A DNA stretch of 64,000 bases from UBA1127 sp965116355 (GTDB lineage Bacteria > Chloroflexota > Dehalococcoidia > Lucifugimonadales > UBA1127): positions 1,736,001 to 1,800,000 of the forward strand of contig OZ220679.1 in NCBI GenBank assembly GCA_965116355.1, written 5' to 3'. The number at the start of each line of letters is the position of its first letter. Position 1 is the first letter of the stretch. Below, one piece after another: positions 51,050 to 60,039 of the stretch. Under the pieces are notes generated by a model. That model was not told the origin of the DNA and made no database searches. It was given only the letters and a program-made list of their open reading frames with translations. Position numbers and translations under genes: made by a program.

Positions 51050-52249
51050 ATGAAATACCAACGCATATCTGGCGACTCCCACCTGGAAGTGCCCGCGGGC
51101 CGGTGGACGCACCGCGTCGACGCGAAGCACCGCGACCACGCGCCCCGCAACGTGACGCTTCCCGACGGCGCCGACGGCACCGTCATCGAGGACTTTTCGC
51201 CCGTGCAGAACCCCATGGACCTCTACGGCGGCAAGGGCCGCGACATCTGGCACCCATTTGGTCAGACCTACGCCGCCACGCCGGGCACCGGCTTGCCGGA
51301 GCAGCGCCTCGCCGAGCAAGCGCAGGACGGGCTCGACGCCGAGGTGCTGTTTCCCGCCGTCGTCTGCGGCCCTCGGCTGTGGTCCCGCGTGAAGGACCTC
51401 GATGCGAGGAAGGCGATCTTCCGCGGCTGGAACGACTGGCTAGCCGAGGAGTACTGCGCCGTCTCGCCCGACCGCCTCATCGGCGTCGCCGCCCTGCCGA
51501 CCTCCGGCGTCGACGACGCCCTTGCTGAGCTTACCCACGCGCGAGAACTCGGCCTGAAGGCCGCCGTGCTCACCCGCTTCCCCAACGGCGGCGCGCGGCC
51601 CCTGCCCGAGGACGACAAGTTCTGGGCCGCAGCCGTGGAGATGGACTTCCCCGTCTCCATCCACGTCGACCTCGATCGGTCGCCGGACCCCAACGGCCGC
51701 CTGCTCGACTACCCCATCGAGCATGAGGTGCTCAATCACACAGAGCTGGCGTTCCAGGTACAGCGCTTCGCCCGGGCGGGCGGTGTGAACGTCGTCCAGC
51801 TCGTGCTCTCCGGCCTCTTCGACCGGTTCCCCACCCTCCAGATAGACATGGCGGAGAACTGCATCGGGTGGGTGCCCTTCTTCCTTGAGATGGCGGACGT
51901 CAGGTACAAGCGCCACATCTACTGGTCGGAGCAGTTTGTCGGCTTCAAGCCACTGAAGCAACTCCCCAGCGAGTACATTACCCAGCACTTCTACTGGGGC
52001 TTTCAGGTGGACCGGTCCGGGGTGGAGCTCCGGCACTGGCTGGGCGTCGACAAGCTCATCTGGGCCGCGTACTTCCCGCACCAGGAATCGGACTGGCCCG
52101 ACTCCGACGAAGTCATCGAGCACAATTTCCACGGCCTGCCGGAGGCCGAGGTCTACAAGATGGTCGCCGGCAACGCCATCAGGTTCTTCCACCTGAACGC
52201 AGACGACACAGCGTCACCGGCGGACATGGCAGGACAGACTGCCACATAG
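51050..52249 (+). CDS. amidohydrolase-family metal-dependent hydrolase (ACMSD-like)
   Basis: 399 residues after GCAGGAGGAATCAGGCG. ISGDSHLEVP at the N-terminus is the D-x-H-x-E-P start of amidohydrolase_2 enzymes, followed by DGLDAEVLFPAVVCG, FRGWNDWLAEEY with DRLIGVAALP, and PVSIHVDLDRSP carrying a barrel-strand His. The C-terminal metal/acid region is less typical (LIWAAYFPHQESDWPDS, where DYPHxD-type sequences are usual). Relatives decarboxylate or hydrolyse aromatic-ring products, fitting with oxygenases in the window. Substrate unknown. Confidence 0.87.
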   Translation: MKYQRISGDSHLEVPAGRWTHRVDAKHRDHAPRNVTLPDGADGTVIEDFSPVQNPMDLYGGKGRDIWHPFGQTYAATPGTGLPEQRLAEQAQDGLDAEVLFPAVVCGPRLWSRVKDLDARKAIFRGWNDWLAEEYCAVSPDRLIGVAALPTSGVDDALAELTHARELGLKAAVLTRFPNGGARPLPEDDKFWAAAVEMDFPVSIHVDLDRSPDPNGRLLDYPIEHEVLNHTELAFQVQRFARAGGVNVVQLVLSGLFDRFPTLQIDMAENCIGWVPFFLEMADVRYKRHIYWSEQFVGFKPLKQLPSEYITQHFYWGFQVDRSGVELRHWLGVDKLIWAAYFPHQESDWPDSDEVIEHNFHGLPEAEVYKMVAGNAIRFFHLNADDTASPADMAGQTAT

Positions 52250-52335
52250 CGGGAGGCACATAAGCGGCTAGGGGTTGCTTCCTTCACGGGCACAGGACGG
52301 TGGTTCAGGGAGAGGGTTCTGGCCTCAGTGGTCAG

Positions 52336-52409
52336 TGGCTGCCGAGCTTGGATTCGAACCAAGGTTACGTGGTCCAGAGCCACGCGTGCTACCGCTGCAC
52401 CACTCGGCA
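52336..52409 (-). tRNA. tRNA-Gln (CTG)
   Basis: Read on the minus strand, acceptor TGCCGAG pairs with CTCGGCA, the D-arm is GTGCAGCGGTAGCAC, the anticodon stem CGTGG/CCACG holds loop CTCTGGA (anticodon CTG), and the T-arm is CTTGG-TTCGAAT-CCAAG. Discriminator G and CCA are encoded. Confidence 0.95.
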
Positions 52410-52420
52410 ATAAGGTGTCT

Positions 52421-53008
52421 TCAGTGTATCGCCGCCAGCCGAGGGGGGTCAAGGCGAGCCACGCCCGCCAGCCACGCTTCCACTGCCCTCGGCGACCGTA
52501 GCACGACGACCTCGGCGCCGCCCGCGTGCTCCGCGAGCGCCGTGCTCATGCGGCGGTGGTGCGCGCGCCAGTGAGTTACGCACCAGAGCAGGATTGAGTC
52601 ACGGCACATAAAGCCCTTGCGAAAGGACTCATGGTTGCTGCCCCACATCAGTTCCCAGGAGAACGATCGATGCCAGGTCCGCCGGAAGAGGCGCAGGAAG
52701 ACGAGTGGGAACGGCAGCCTCAGCCACAACACCGTGTCGGCCCGCGCCATGACCAGATCTCCGACGACGCTTACGTAGTTGCCCGTGCAGACCCACCCGC
52801 CGGGCCGCGCGTCCAGCCACTCGCCGACGTCGGCGCGAAACTGCTCGCGGGGCTTCCCCTGCCACCCCGGCAGCCAGTGCACGACGTCCAGATCGAGGTG
52901 CGGAAGTCCGAGCGCTCGGGCCGCCTCGGCGCCCAGGCTTGTCTTGCCGCTGCCCGTTGATCCGTAGACGGCGATGCGCCGTCCGCCGATGGGCTCCGCT
53001 CCCGTCAT
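52421..53008 (-). CDS. P-loop kinase-like protein (FlaR/adenylate kinase-related)
   Basis: 195 residues. The start ATG overlaps the sbcC-like stop as ATGA. Walker A is GSTGSGKTS near residue 19; LPHLDLDVVHWLPGW, WVCTGNYVSVV and RADTVLWLRLPFPLVFLRL match the FlaR/topology-modulation group of adenylate-kinase-like P-loop proteins, as does RRTWHR. The historical name is misleading; the molecular role is unknown, probably phosphorylation of a small molecule. Likely co-translated with the sbcC-like gene. Confidence 0.85.
   Translation of the reverse strand: MTGAEPIGGRRIAVYGSTGSGKTSLGAEAARALGLPHLDLDVVHWLPGWQGKPREQFRADVGEWLDARPGGWVCTGNYVSVVGDLVMARADTVLWLRLPFPLVFLRLFRRTWHRSFSWELMWGSNHESFRKGFMCRDSILLWCVTHWRAHHRRMSTALAEHAGGAEVVVLRSPRAVEAWLAGVARLDPPRLAAIH
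52423..52452 (-). promoter_or_regulatory. tRNA-Gln promoter inside the upstream gene's 3' end
   Basis: Minus-strand TTGACC (52452-52447), 18-base spacer, TACACT (52428-52423), placing the start a few bases before the tRNA at 52409. The boxes overlap the last codons of the P-loop kinase gene. Confidence 0.6.
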
Positions 53009-55596
53009 GCCCACACGACCTCTAGCGACGAGCCGCTGTCGTCCTTGCTCACGTCGATGCGGACGGGGAACGCCTCCTTCATCTCCTCGATGTGCGTGAC
53101 GACCAGGATCAGGTCGAACTCGTCCTGGATCGTCTGGATAGCCTCCACCAGCCGCTCTCGGCCACCGGGGTCCTGCGTGCCGAAACCCTCGTCGAGGAAG
53201 AGTGTCCGCAGGGGAGCGCCCGCGCGAGAGGCCAGCAGCTTGGCCAGCGCCACCCGCAGCGCGAAGTCGATGCGGAATGCCTCACCGCCGCTGAACAGCT
53301 CGTAGTTGCGCGTGCCAAGCTCGTCGGCTATACGGATCTCCAGGGTCTCCGAGACGTTGCCGCTCCGGCTCTGACGCTGAGTCTCCAACGACAGCGTCAT
53401 CCGGTGGTCGGTGAGCCGGGCGAGCAGGTCATTTGCCTGCGCCTCGAGCTCCGGCAGAGCCGCCTCGATGAGCAACGCCTGTATCCCGCCCCTGCCGAAG
53501 GCGTCGACCAGCACCCCGAATGATGTCCGCGCCGCCTGCAGCTCAGCGTGCGCCTCCCTCAGCGAGGCCAGTTCCGCCTCCCGCTCGGCCAGCTGCTCGA
53601 GTCGGAGCGAGTGGAGTCGCGCCTCGCCCTGCAGCTCCGCGACCCGTGCCTCCAGCCGCTGCCGCTCGCCGCGTGCGGCGCCCAGCGCGGAGTGTAGTTC
53701 GCTCGCTCCCTCAAGCTGTCCGGCGATCTCCGCCTGGCGCTGCTCGGCCTCCAAAGCCTCCCTGCGCCGCGCTTCGGCAAGCCCGCCGAACTCCTGCATC
53801 GCTGCTCGCTCCTGGGGTAGCCGCTCTTCCGCGTCCCGCAGGTCGCGTACAAGTTCGCCGAAGCGCTCATTCTCCTGCACCGTCTGCCGGACCTCGGCAT
53901 GGTAATCGGGGTCATAGGCCACCGCTGACCGCCGCGCCTCCACTGCCGCCAGCTTCTGCCGCTCCTCCTGCGCGAACTCGTCCCGTTCGAGCCGGCGAGT
54001 CACCGCGTCGAGTTCCCGTGCCACCGAGGAGAGCTCCTCGCCCGCCGCCTCGCCCTCTTCCACCTCGCGCCGCAGCTCCGCGAGCCGGGCTGCGTGGCGT
54101 CGCTGCGCGTCTTCCAGGGCGGACTCCGATCGAGAGAGCTCGGCCGCGAGCCCGTCGCGTTTCGGCGCCAGGAGGGCAAGCTCCGCGCCGTTGCGTTCGA
54201 ACTGCGCGCGCCGCCCCCGTCCCTCGCGCTCTAGCTCCTGGCGCAGGTGCGCGAGTCCGTCCTCGCCGAGGCGTGTCCCGCAAAGCGGGCAGTGGGTCTC
54301 TCCCTCCCTCAACATGCGGTAGCTGTTGCGAAGCTCCTCCAGTTCGGCGTCGAGGCGTTGGTTGTCGGCCTCCATCTGGGCGATGGCGCGTGTCACGCCG
54401 TCCAGCTCGGCGCGCGCCGAGCGCACGGCCTCACGCTGCCCGTCGATGACGGCTTCCTCCGTTGCTGCCTCCGCGAGGGCCGCTTCCGCGGACTGTCCGC
54501 GCTCCACCCTCGGGCGCAGCTCGCGCTCCGACCGGTCACGCAGCCGCTCGGCCTCCGCCGAGAGACGCTCGGTCGCCTGCGCGATGGCGTGTTCCAGATC
54601 GATCGCCTGCCGCTCGAGGGACGTGTCCCGCTCCTGTTCCGCATCCAGCTCCTGCAGTTGTTCCCTTGCGTCCGCCAGCAGCGAGGCCCCGTGGTAGATC
54701 TCGTCCCCCTGCGCAATCACTGTTTCGAGCCCCTCGGCGCGGGCGCGGGCCTGCTCGGCCTGAGACTCAAGCCGGACCGCCTCAGCGACCCGTTGCGTCA
54801 TGGTCTCCCGGAGCCGGTCCGCCTCTTCTTGCGTCTTCTCGAGCACGGCTGCGCGGGTCTCGAGCGCCGCCTCTTCGGCGCGGGCGGCAACAAGCAGCGG
54901 CGCGTGCCCCTCCAGCATCCGCCGTGCTTCGTCGAGCGCATGCTCGACTGTTGGCCGGGCGGCCAGCTCCTGCTCCGCGCGCTCTCGCTCCAGGCCGTTG
55001 CGCATCAGCAGCCCGTCGTGCTCGCGCACGTGCTCCCGCGCTCGCTCCTGCAGCCGGTCGTACAGCGAGAGCCCCAGAATCTCCGCAAGCGTCTCCTTGC
55101 GCTGTGCGGGCTTACTCGTGGTGAAGCGGTCGGCCTCTCCCTGGAGGAGGAATGCGCTGTTGATGAAGGTCTCGTAGCTCATGCGCAGAAGCCGCTCGAC
55201 CTGGTCCTCCGTCTCCCGCACGGATCCCTCCGTCAGAGAACGGAAGCCGTCGTCCACCGCGGCCTGCAGGTCGACCATGCGCGCCGCGCCCCGGCGGCCG
55301 CCGCCCTTCGAGTGCTTGCGTACCATGCGGTATGTGGCCTCGCCCGCCGCGAAGGTGAGGGCCACCTCCATGTCCGTCTGGCCCTGATGCACCAGCTCGT
55401 CGGGTGAGGCGCCGCCGGTGCCGTACTTGCGCCCTCGCGCCCACCCCCACAGCGCCCACGTGACCGCGTCCAGCAGCGCCGACTTGCCGTTCCCGTTGTC
55501 TCCCGACAGGCAGCCGACGTGAATACCGCGCAGGTCGAGTTCCGTCTCGCCCCGATAGCTGAGGAAGTTGAACAGGCGCAGGTGCAGCGGGACCAT
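53005..55596 (-). CDS. sbcC: SbcC/Rad50-like SMC-family ATPase
   Basis: 863 residues. Walker A SGDNGNGKSALLDAVTWALWG (P-loop 32-39), long coiled-coil arms rich in Glu/Arg/Ala, a zinc hook C436-PL-C439 at the centre, and C-terminal signature LFSGGEAFRIDFALRVALAKLL with Walker B TLFLDEGFGTQD. This is the SbcC/Rad50 layout: with nuclease SbcD/Mre11 it processes DNA ends and hairpins. No sbcD is beside it, which is unusual for bacteria. The downstream FlaR-like gene overlaps its stop by 4 bases. Confidence 0.93.
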   Translation of the reverse strand: MVPLHLRLFNFLSYRGETELDLRGIHVGCLSGDNGNGKSALLDAVTWALWGWARGRKYGTGGASPDELVHQGQTDMEVALTFAAGEATYRMVRKHSKGGGRRGAARMVDLQAAVDDGFRSLTEGSVRETEDQVERLLRMSYETFINSAFLLQGEADRFTTSKPAQRKETLAEILGLSLYDRLQERAREHVREHDGLLMRNGLERERAEQELAARPTVEHALDEARRMLEGHAPLLVAARAEEAALETRAAVLEKTQEEADRLRETMTQRVAEAVRLESQAEQARARAEGLETVIAQGDEIYHGASLLADAREQLQELDAEQERDTSLERQAIDLEHAIAQATERLSAEAERLRDRSERELRPRVERGQSAEAALAEAATEEAVIDGQREAVRSARAELDGVTRAIAQMEADNQRLDAELEELRNSYRMLREGETHCPLCGTRLGEDGLAHLRQELEREGRGRRAQFERNGAELALLAPKRDGLAAELSRSESALEDAQRRHAARLAELRREVEEGEAAGEELSSVARELDAVTRRLERDEFAQEERQKLAAVEARRSAVAYDPDYHAEVRQTVQENERFGELVRDLRDAEERLPQERAAMQEFGGLAEARRREALEAEQRQAEIAGQLEGASELHSALGAARGERQRLEARVAELQGEARLHSLRLEQLAEREAELASLREAHAELQAARTSFGVLVDAFGRGGIQALLIEAALPELEAQANDLLARLTDHRMTLSLETQRQSRSGNVSETLEIRIADELGTRNYELFSGGEAFRIDFALRVALAKLLASRAGAPLRTLFLDEGFGTQDPGGRERLVEAIQTIQDEFDLILVVTHIEEMKEAFPVRIDVSKDDSGSSLEVVWA

Positions 55597-55728
55597 GGCT
55601 GTCGGCCTCCCCGGGTGGTGTCAGAATCGTAGCACAGCCGGCATTGGGTTGGCCGCCGTCCCGGACCCACCGATGCCGCTGTTTACCCCGTGTCAGCCCC
55701 ACCCCTACAATGGTCTCGGAGGTCACCC

Positions 55729-57066
55729 ATGTTCGATGCGCTAGGCGAAAAGCTTACAGCTGTCTTCCAGCGGCTCGGCGGCAAGGGCCGGCTGACCGAC
55801 AGGGACATCGACGAGGCGCTGAAAGAGGTCCGCGTCGCCCTGCTGGAGGCCGACGTGAACTTCCGCGTCGCCCGGGAATTCGTCGCCAAGGTGAAGGAGC
55901 GGTGCCTCGACGCCGAGCTGCTGCAGGGCCTCAACCCCGGCCAGCAAGTGGTCAAGGTGGTCAACGAGGAGCTGACCGCCATCCTCAGCGCCGGCGACCA
56001 CCGTCTCCACCACGGCACAAATGCCACGGCCGTGTTGATGCTCGTTGGGCTGCAGGGCTCAGGAAAGACGACCACCGCCGCCAAGCTCGCCCTGAACCTT
56101 GCGGCCAACAGCCGCGCCAAGCCGATGCTCGTCGCCGCCGACTTCCAGCGCCCTGCGGCCGTCGACCAGCTTGGCGCCCTCGCCCAGCAGCTCGACATGC
56201 CCTTCTACTCGGAGTCCCCGGCTACCTCGACGGCCGTGCGAGCCGCCAGAAACGGCGCCGCCGAGGCCGCCCGGCAGGGAGCGCCGTGGGCCATCGTCGA
56301 CACCGCCGGCCGCCTGCAGATCGACGACGAGCTCATGGAGGAGCTCACGGAGATCAAGTGCGCCGTCAACCCGGAGGAGGTGGTCCTCGTCGTCGACGCC
56401 ATGACCGGGCAGGAGGCCGTCAACGCCGCCACCGCTTTCAACGAGCGCGTCGGGCTCACCGGCCTCATTCTCACAAAGATGGATGGCGATGCCCGGGGAG
56501 GCGCGGCCCTCTCCATCAGCGCCGTCACCGGCGTCCCCGTGAAGTTCATGGGCGTCGGCGAGAAGACGGACGCGCTCGAGGCCTTCTACCCGGACCGGCT
56601 CGCCTCCCGCATCCTCGGCATGGGCGACATGCTCACCCTTATCGAGCGGGCGCAGGAAGCGGTCGACATCCAGCAGGCCGAGGAGATGGAGCGCAAGCTC
56701 CGCAAGGCCACATTCGACCTGCAGGACTTCCTGGACCAGCTTCGCGCCGTCCAGAAGATGGGCCCCCTCGGCCAGGTGCTGGAGATGGTGCCCGGCATGA
56801 AGGGCCGCCTGAAGCCCGACGACGTCGACGAGGGGCACCTCAAGAGCGTCGAGGCCATCGTGCTGTCCATGACCCCGCGGGAGCGCCGGGACCCAAACGT
56901 GCTCAACGCCTCGCGCCGCCGCCGCATCGCCCTCGGCAGCGGCACCAGCGTTCAGGAGGTGAACCAGCTCCTGAACCAGTTCAGGCAAATGCAACGCATG
57001 ATGAAGCAGTTCTCCGGGGGCAAGATGAAGCGCATGGGCGCAATCCAGCAGCTCATGCGGCAGTAG
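55729..57066 (+). CDS. ffh: signal recognition particle protein Ffh
   Basis: 445 residues from the ATG after TCGGAGG. N domain (1-85), G domain with GLQGSGKTTTAAKLA, AADFQRPAAVDQL, DTAGRLQIDDELM and TKMDGDARGGAALS, then a methionine-rich M domain (about 300-445) ending FRQMQRMMKQFSGGKMKRMG. It binds SRP RNA and signal peptides of nascent membrane proteins and targets them to FtsY. No SRP RNA gene was recognised in the adjoining gaps. Confidence 0.97.
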   Translation: MFDALGEKLTAVFQRLGGKGRLTDRDIDEALKEVRVALLEADVNFRVAREFVAKVKERCLDAELLQGLNPGQQVVKVVNEELTAILSAGDHRLHHGTNATAVLMLVGLQGSGKTTTAAKLALNLAANSRAKPMLVAADFQRPAAVDQLGALAQQLDMPFYSESPATSTAVRAARNGAAEAARQGAPWAIVDTAGRLQIDDELMEELTEIKCAVNPEEVVLVVDAMTGQEAVNAATAFNERVGLTGLILTKMDGDARGGAALSISAVTGVPVKFMGVGEKTDALEAFYPDRLASRILGMGDMLTLIERAQEAVDIQQAEEMERKLRKATFDLQDFLDQLRAVQKMGPLGQVLEMVPGMKGRLKPDDVDEGHLKSVEAIVLSMTPRERRDPNVLNASRRRRIALGSGTSVQEVNQLLNQFRQMQRMMKQFSGGKMKRMGAIQQLMRQ

Positions 57067-57078
57067 CCTGGAGCCTCG

Positions 57079-57107
57079 TTGAAGCGGCGTGCGGCCGCTG
57101 CTATACT
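57079..57107 (+). promoter_or_regulatory. tRNA-Pro promoter
   Basis: TTGAAG (57079-57084), 17-base spacer, TATACT (57102-57107), ending 11 bases before the tRNA 5' end. Confidence 0.78.
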
Positions 57108-57118
57108 GATGTCACCGT

Positions 57119-57195
57119 CGGGGCGTGGCGCAGACCGGTAGCGCACCTGCATGGGGTGCAGGGGGTCGTTGGTTCAAATCCAATCGCCCCGACCA
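57119..57195 (+). tRNA. tRNA-Pro (GGG)
   Basis: Acceptor CGGGGCG pairs with CGCCCCG, D-arm GCGCAGACCGGTAGCGC, anticodon stem CCTGC/GCAGG with loop ATGGGGT giving anticodon GGG, T-arm TTGG-TTCAAAT-CCAA. The 3' ACCA is encoded. Confidence 0.95.
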
Positions 57196-57212
57196 ACTCC
57201 GACCCAACAACG

Positions 57213-57243
57213 AGCCGTCTCAAAGAGGCGGCTTTCTTGTTTG
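57213..57243 (+). terminator. terminator after tRNA-Pro
   Basis: AGCCGTCTC (57213-57221), loop AAA, GAGGCGGCT (57225-57233), then TTTCTTGTTT. Confidence 0.88.
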
Positions 57244-57333
57244 AACCACGTCACAGTCGAAGTTCGAGCCCTTTCACTGGGTGCTGCATTTGGCTTCTCA
57301 TCCCCTTTGGAACTCCTTGACAACAGTCGTGCT

Positions 57334-57362
57334 TTGGCGCATGGTGCACATTGGCCTATTAT
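57334..57362 (+). promoter_or_regulatory. promoter of tandem Rieske cluster
   Basis: TTGGCG (57334-57339), 17-base spacer, TATTAT (57357-57362), 69 bases before the first Rieske ATG of the tandem. Confidence 0.62.
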
Positions 57363-57431
57363 GCAATTATGGTCGATGGTCGGCGAGTGTGCTGTACATG
57401 CCCGCCAAGGTGAAGACCTGGGAGGATGCAA

Positions 57432-58721
57432 ATGCTTTCAAGGGAAGAGAACGAACTGGCGACCAAGGTGGGCCCCGGCACGCTCATGGGTGACACCCTC
57501 CGGCGCTACTGGATGCCGGCCCTGCTCCAGCGCGAGCTCCCGGAGCCCGACTGCACGCCCGTCCGCCTCCGCCTGCTGGGCGAGGACCTGGTCGCCTTCC
57601 GCGACACCAACGGCGACATCGGCGTCCTGGACGAGAATTGCCCGCACCGCCTGGCCTCCCTGTGGCTCGGCCGCAACGAGGGCGCCGGCCTGCGGTGCGT
57701 GTACCACGGCTGGAAGTTTGACATCCATGGCAACTGCGTCGAGCAGATGAACGAGCCCGTGGAGTTCAAGGACAAGATCAAGGTGAAGTCATACCCGGCC
57801 GTCGAGCTGGGTGACGTCATCTGGGTGTACATGGGGCCCGCCGAGAAGAAGCCCCCGCTGCCCAATTTCGAGTACCTGCGGGTGTCCGACAACCACCGCG
57901 GCGTCACCAAGGTCATCCAGGAGTGCAACTGGCTGCAGGCCCTGGAGGGCGGCATCGACTCGTCCCACGCGCCCATCCTCCACCGCCAGCTCAAGGAGAA
58001 CGCCAGCGCCGAGGGCATCCAGCCGTCCACCCCCTTCGTCCGCGGAGGCGCGCCCACCCTCGAGGTCGACGTGACCGACTACGGCTACCGCTACACGGGC
58101 ATCCGCCCCCTCGGCGCCGACGAGCAGTACGTGCGCGGCTACCACTTCATCATGCCCTTCACCCAGCTCCGGCCGCAGCAGATCGGCCGCGCCGGCGCCC
58201 CTGACCGCGAGATGGTCGCGGGCCACCACTGGGTGCCCATTGACGACAACAACGTGATGGTCTGGAACTTCCATTACAGCTTCGGCACGGAAGAGATGTC
58301 TGAGAAGGAAAGGACGATGGAGGGCTCCGCCAACGGCTGGCCCAACGTCGACCAGGTCACCTTCCGCGCCGCCGGCAACATCCGCAACAACTGGCTCATC
58401 GACCGTGACGTCCAGAAAACCGAGACCTTCACGGGCATCACCGGCATCAACGCCCAGGACCGCGCCGTGCAGGAGAGCATGGGCCACATTGTTGACCGCA
58501 CGCGCGAGCACCTCGGCCCGGCCGACTCCGCCGTCATCGCCATGCGCAAGCTCGTCCTCGAGGCGGCCCGCGACGTCGGCGAGGGCGATCACCCGCGCGG
58601 CGCGCACACGACGTCCTACTACAACGTCCGCGCCATCGAGAAGGTGTTCGACGCCAACCGGCCGTGGCGCGAGGTGCTGCTGCCAGAGATGTACCCGGAG
58701 GAGGCCCCGACCGCGGGTTAG
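57432..58721 (+). CDS. Rieske non-heme iron oxygenase, tandem copy 1
   Basis: 429 residues; GGAGG six bases before the ATG. Rieske ligands C70, H72, C89, H92 and iron motif GGIDSSHAPILH. It differs from the other copies in the Rieske loop (NCPHRLASLWLGRNEGAG) and in ENASAEGIQP after the iron motif, and lacks the MPSEPAES segment, having EQMNEPVE instead. It is therefore the most diverged of the three and probably has a distinct substrate. First gene of an apparent rightward operon of three oxygenases; no electron-transfer partner is encoded. Confidence 0.92.
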   Translation: MLSREENELATKVGPGTLMGDTLRRYWMPALLQRELPEPDCTPVRLRLLGEDLVAFRDTNGDIGVLDENCPHRLASLWLGRNEGAGLRCVYHGWKFDIHGNCVEQMNEPVEFKDKIKVKSYPAVELGDVIWVYMGPAEKKPPLPNFEYLRVSDNHRGVTKVIQECNWLQALEGGIDSSHAPILHRQLKENASAEGIQPSTPFVRGGAPTLEVDVTDYGYRYTGIRPLGADEQYVRGYHFIMPFTQLRPQQIGRAGAPDREMVAGHHWVPIDDNNVMVWNFHYSFGTEEMSEKERTMEGSANGWPNVDQVTFRAAGNIRNNWLIDRDVQKTETFTGITGINAQDRAVQESMGHIVDRTREHLGPADSAVIAMRKLVLEAARDVGEGDHPRGAHTTSYYNVRAIEKVFDANRPWREVLLPEMYPEEAPTAG

Positions 58722-58745
58722 ACGCAACTTGGAAGGAGCGACTCC

Positions 58746-59996
58746 ATGCTGAGCCAGCACGACAACGAGCTCATCACGAAGACGGGCCCCGGCACGCCGA
58801 TGGGCGAGTATCTCCGTCGCTACTGGGTTCCGGCGCTGTTGAGCCGGGAGATCCCGGAGCCCGACTGCCCGCCCGTGCGCCTGAAGATCATGTCAGAGGA
58901 GCTTGTTGCCTTCCGCGACACCAACGGTGAGGTCGGCATCGTCGACAACTACTGCCCACACCGGCGCGCCAGCCTTTTCTTCGGGCGGAACGAGGAGTGC
59001 GGCATCCGTTGCGTGTACCATGGCTGGAAGTTCGACATCAACGGCGACTGCGTCGACATGCCCTCCGAGCCGGCGGAGAGCAACTTCAAGGACAAGGTCA
59101 AGATCAAGGCCTACCCCGCCGAGGACTGGGGCGGCTTCATTTGGGTCTACATGGGCCCACCGGAGCTCAAACCCGAGTTGCCGGAGGTCGGGTACGCGCT
59201 CGTGCCGGAGCACCACCGGCTCGTGTCCCGACGGCTGCAGGAGAACAACTATGTGCAGGGCATCGAGGGCGGCATCGACTCCAGCCACATATCCTTCCTC
59301 CACTTCGGCCTGCCCCCGGTCCGCCGCGACGACCCCAACAACAAGACTCTCTCCAACCGGGACGGCGCCCCCCACTTCATCGTGAAGAACACAGACTACG
59401 GATTCGTGTACGGCGCCAACCGCGATGCGGGTGACGACAAGTACTACTGGCGGCTCACGCCCTTCATGCTGCCCTTCTTCACCATCATCCCCGGCGGCGA
59501 GGGCAACCCGGACGAGCGCACCTACAGCGGCCACGGCTGGGTGCCCGCCGACGACGAGAACTGCTGGATGTTCACGTACTCGTGGAACGCCAGCCGCCCC
59601 CTTCGCGAGGGCGAGGGGCACAGCGCCAGCCACCTGGAGCTGGAGCCCCGCACCATGCGCTCGGTGGTGAACAAGGACAACGACTACGGCATCGACCGGG
59701 AGGTGCAGCGCACGCAGACCTTCACCGGCATCAAGGACATCTCCGTCCAGGACGCCAGCATCCAGGAGAGCATGGGCCCCATCTGCGACCGCACCAGGGA
59801 GCACCTCGGCACCACGGACGCGCCCATCATCGCCATGCGCCGGATGTACCTGAAGGCGTGCAGGGACCTGATGGAGGGCGTGGAGCCCGACGTGCCCAGG
59901 AGCGGCGCGACCTTCCGCGTCCGGTCGGTGGCGGAGGTGCTGGACAAGAGCATTACCTTCGACGAGACCACGGAGCGGGTACCTGTCGGCGTGTAG
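58746..59996 (+). CDS. Rieske non-heme iron oxygenase, tandem copy 2
   Basis: 416 residues, ATG after GGAAGGAGCGACTCC, 24 bases beyond copy 1. Ligands are C70, H72, C89 and H92, with iron motif GGIDSSHISFLH. It is most like the gene at 10.3 kb (shared YCPHRRASLFFGRNEECGIR and CVDMPSEPAESNFKDKVKIK), suggesting dispersed duplication. The catalytic half differs (TPFMLPFFTIIPGGEGN). Role: O2-dependent hydroxylation of an unidentified substrate. Confidence 0.92.
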   Translation: MLSQHDNELITKTGPGTPMGEYLRRYWVPALLSREIPEPDCPPVRLKIMSEELVAFRDTNGEVGIVDNYCPHRRASLFFGRNEECGIRCVYHGWKFDINGDCVDMPSEPAESNFKDKVKIKAYPAEDWGGFIWVYMGPPELKPELPEVGYALVPEHHRLVSRRLQENNYVQGIEGGIDSSHISFLHFGLPPVRRDDPNNKTLSNRDGAPHFIVKNTDYGFVYGANRDAGDDKYYWRLTPFMLPFFTIIPGGEGNPDERTYSGHGWVPADDENCWMFTYSWNASRPLREGEGHSASHLELEPRTMRSVVNKDNDYGIDREVQRTQTFTGIKDISVQDASIQESMGPICDRTREHLGTTDAPIIAMRRMYLKACRDLMEGVEPDVPRSGATFRVRSVAEVLDKSITFDETTERVPVGV

Positions 59997-60039
59997 GTGT
60001 TGCAGCGTAGGGATCCAGGGGGCAAGGGAGGAGTGGACT

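Noticed and set aside
57119..57195. Reading the tRNA as tRNA-Met because CAT occurs near the anticodon loop
   Set aside because: Pairing of CCTGC with GCAGG fixes the loop as ATGGGGT, so the anticodon is GGG (Pro).
57196..57431. Search for a 4.5S/SRP RNA gene near ffh
   Set aside because: The gap holds a tRNA terminator and a promoter, but no GGAA-tetraloop hairpin of SRP type that I could recognise; the gap before ffh also lacks one.
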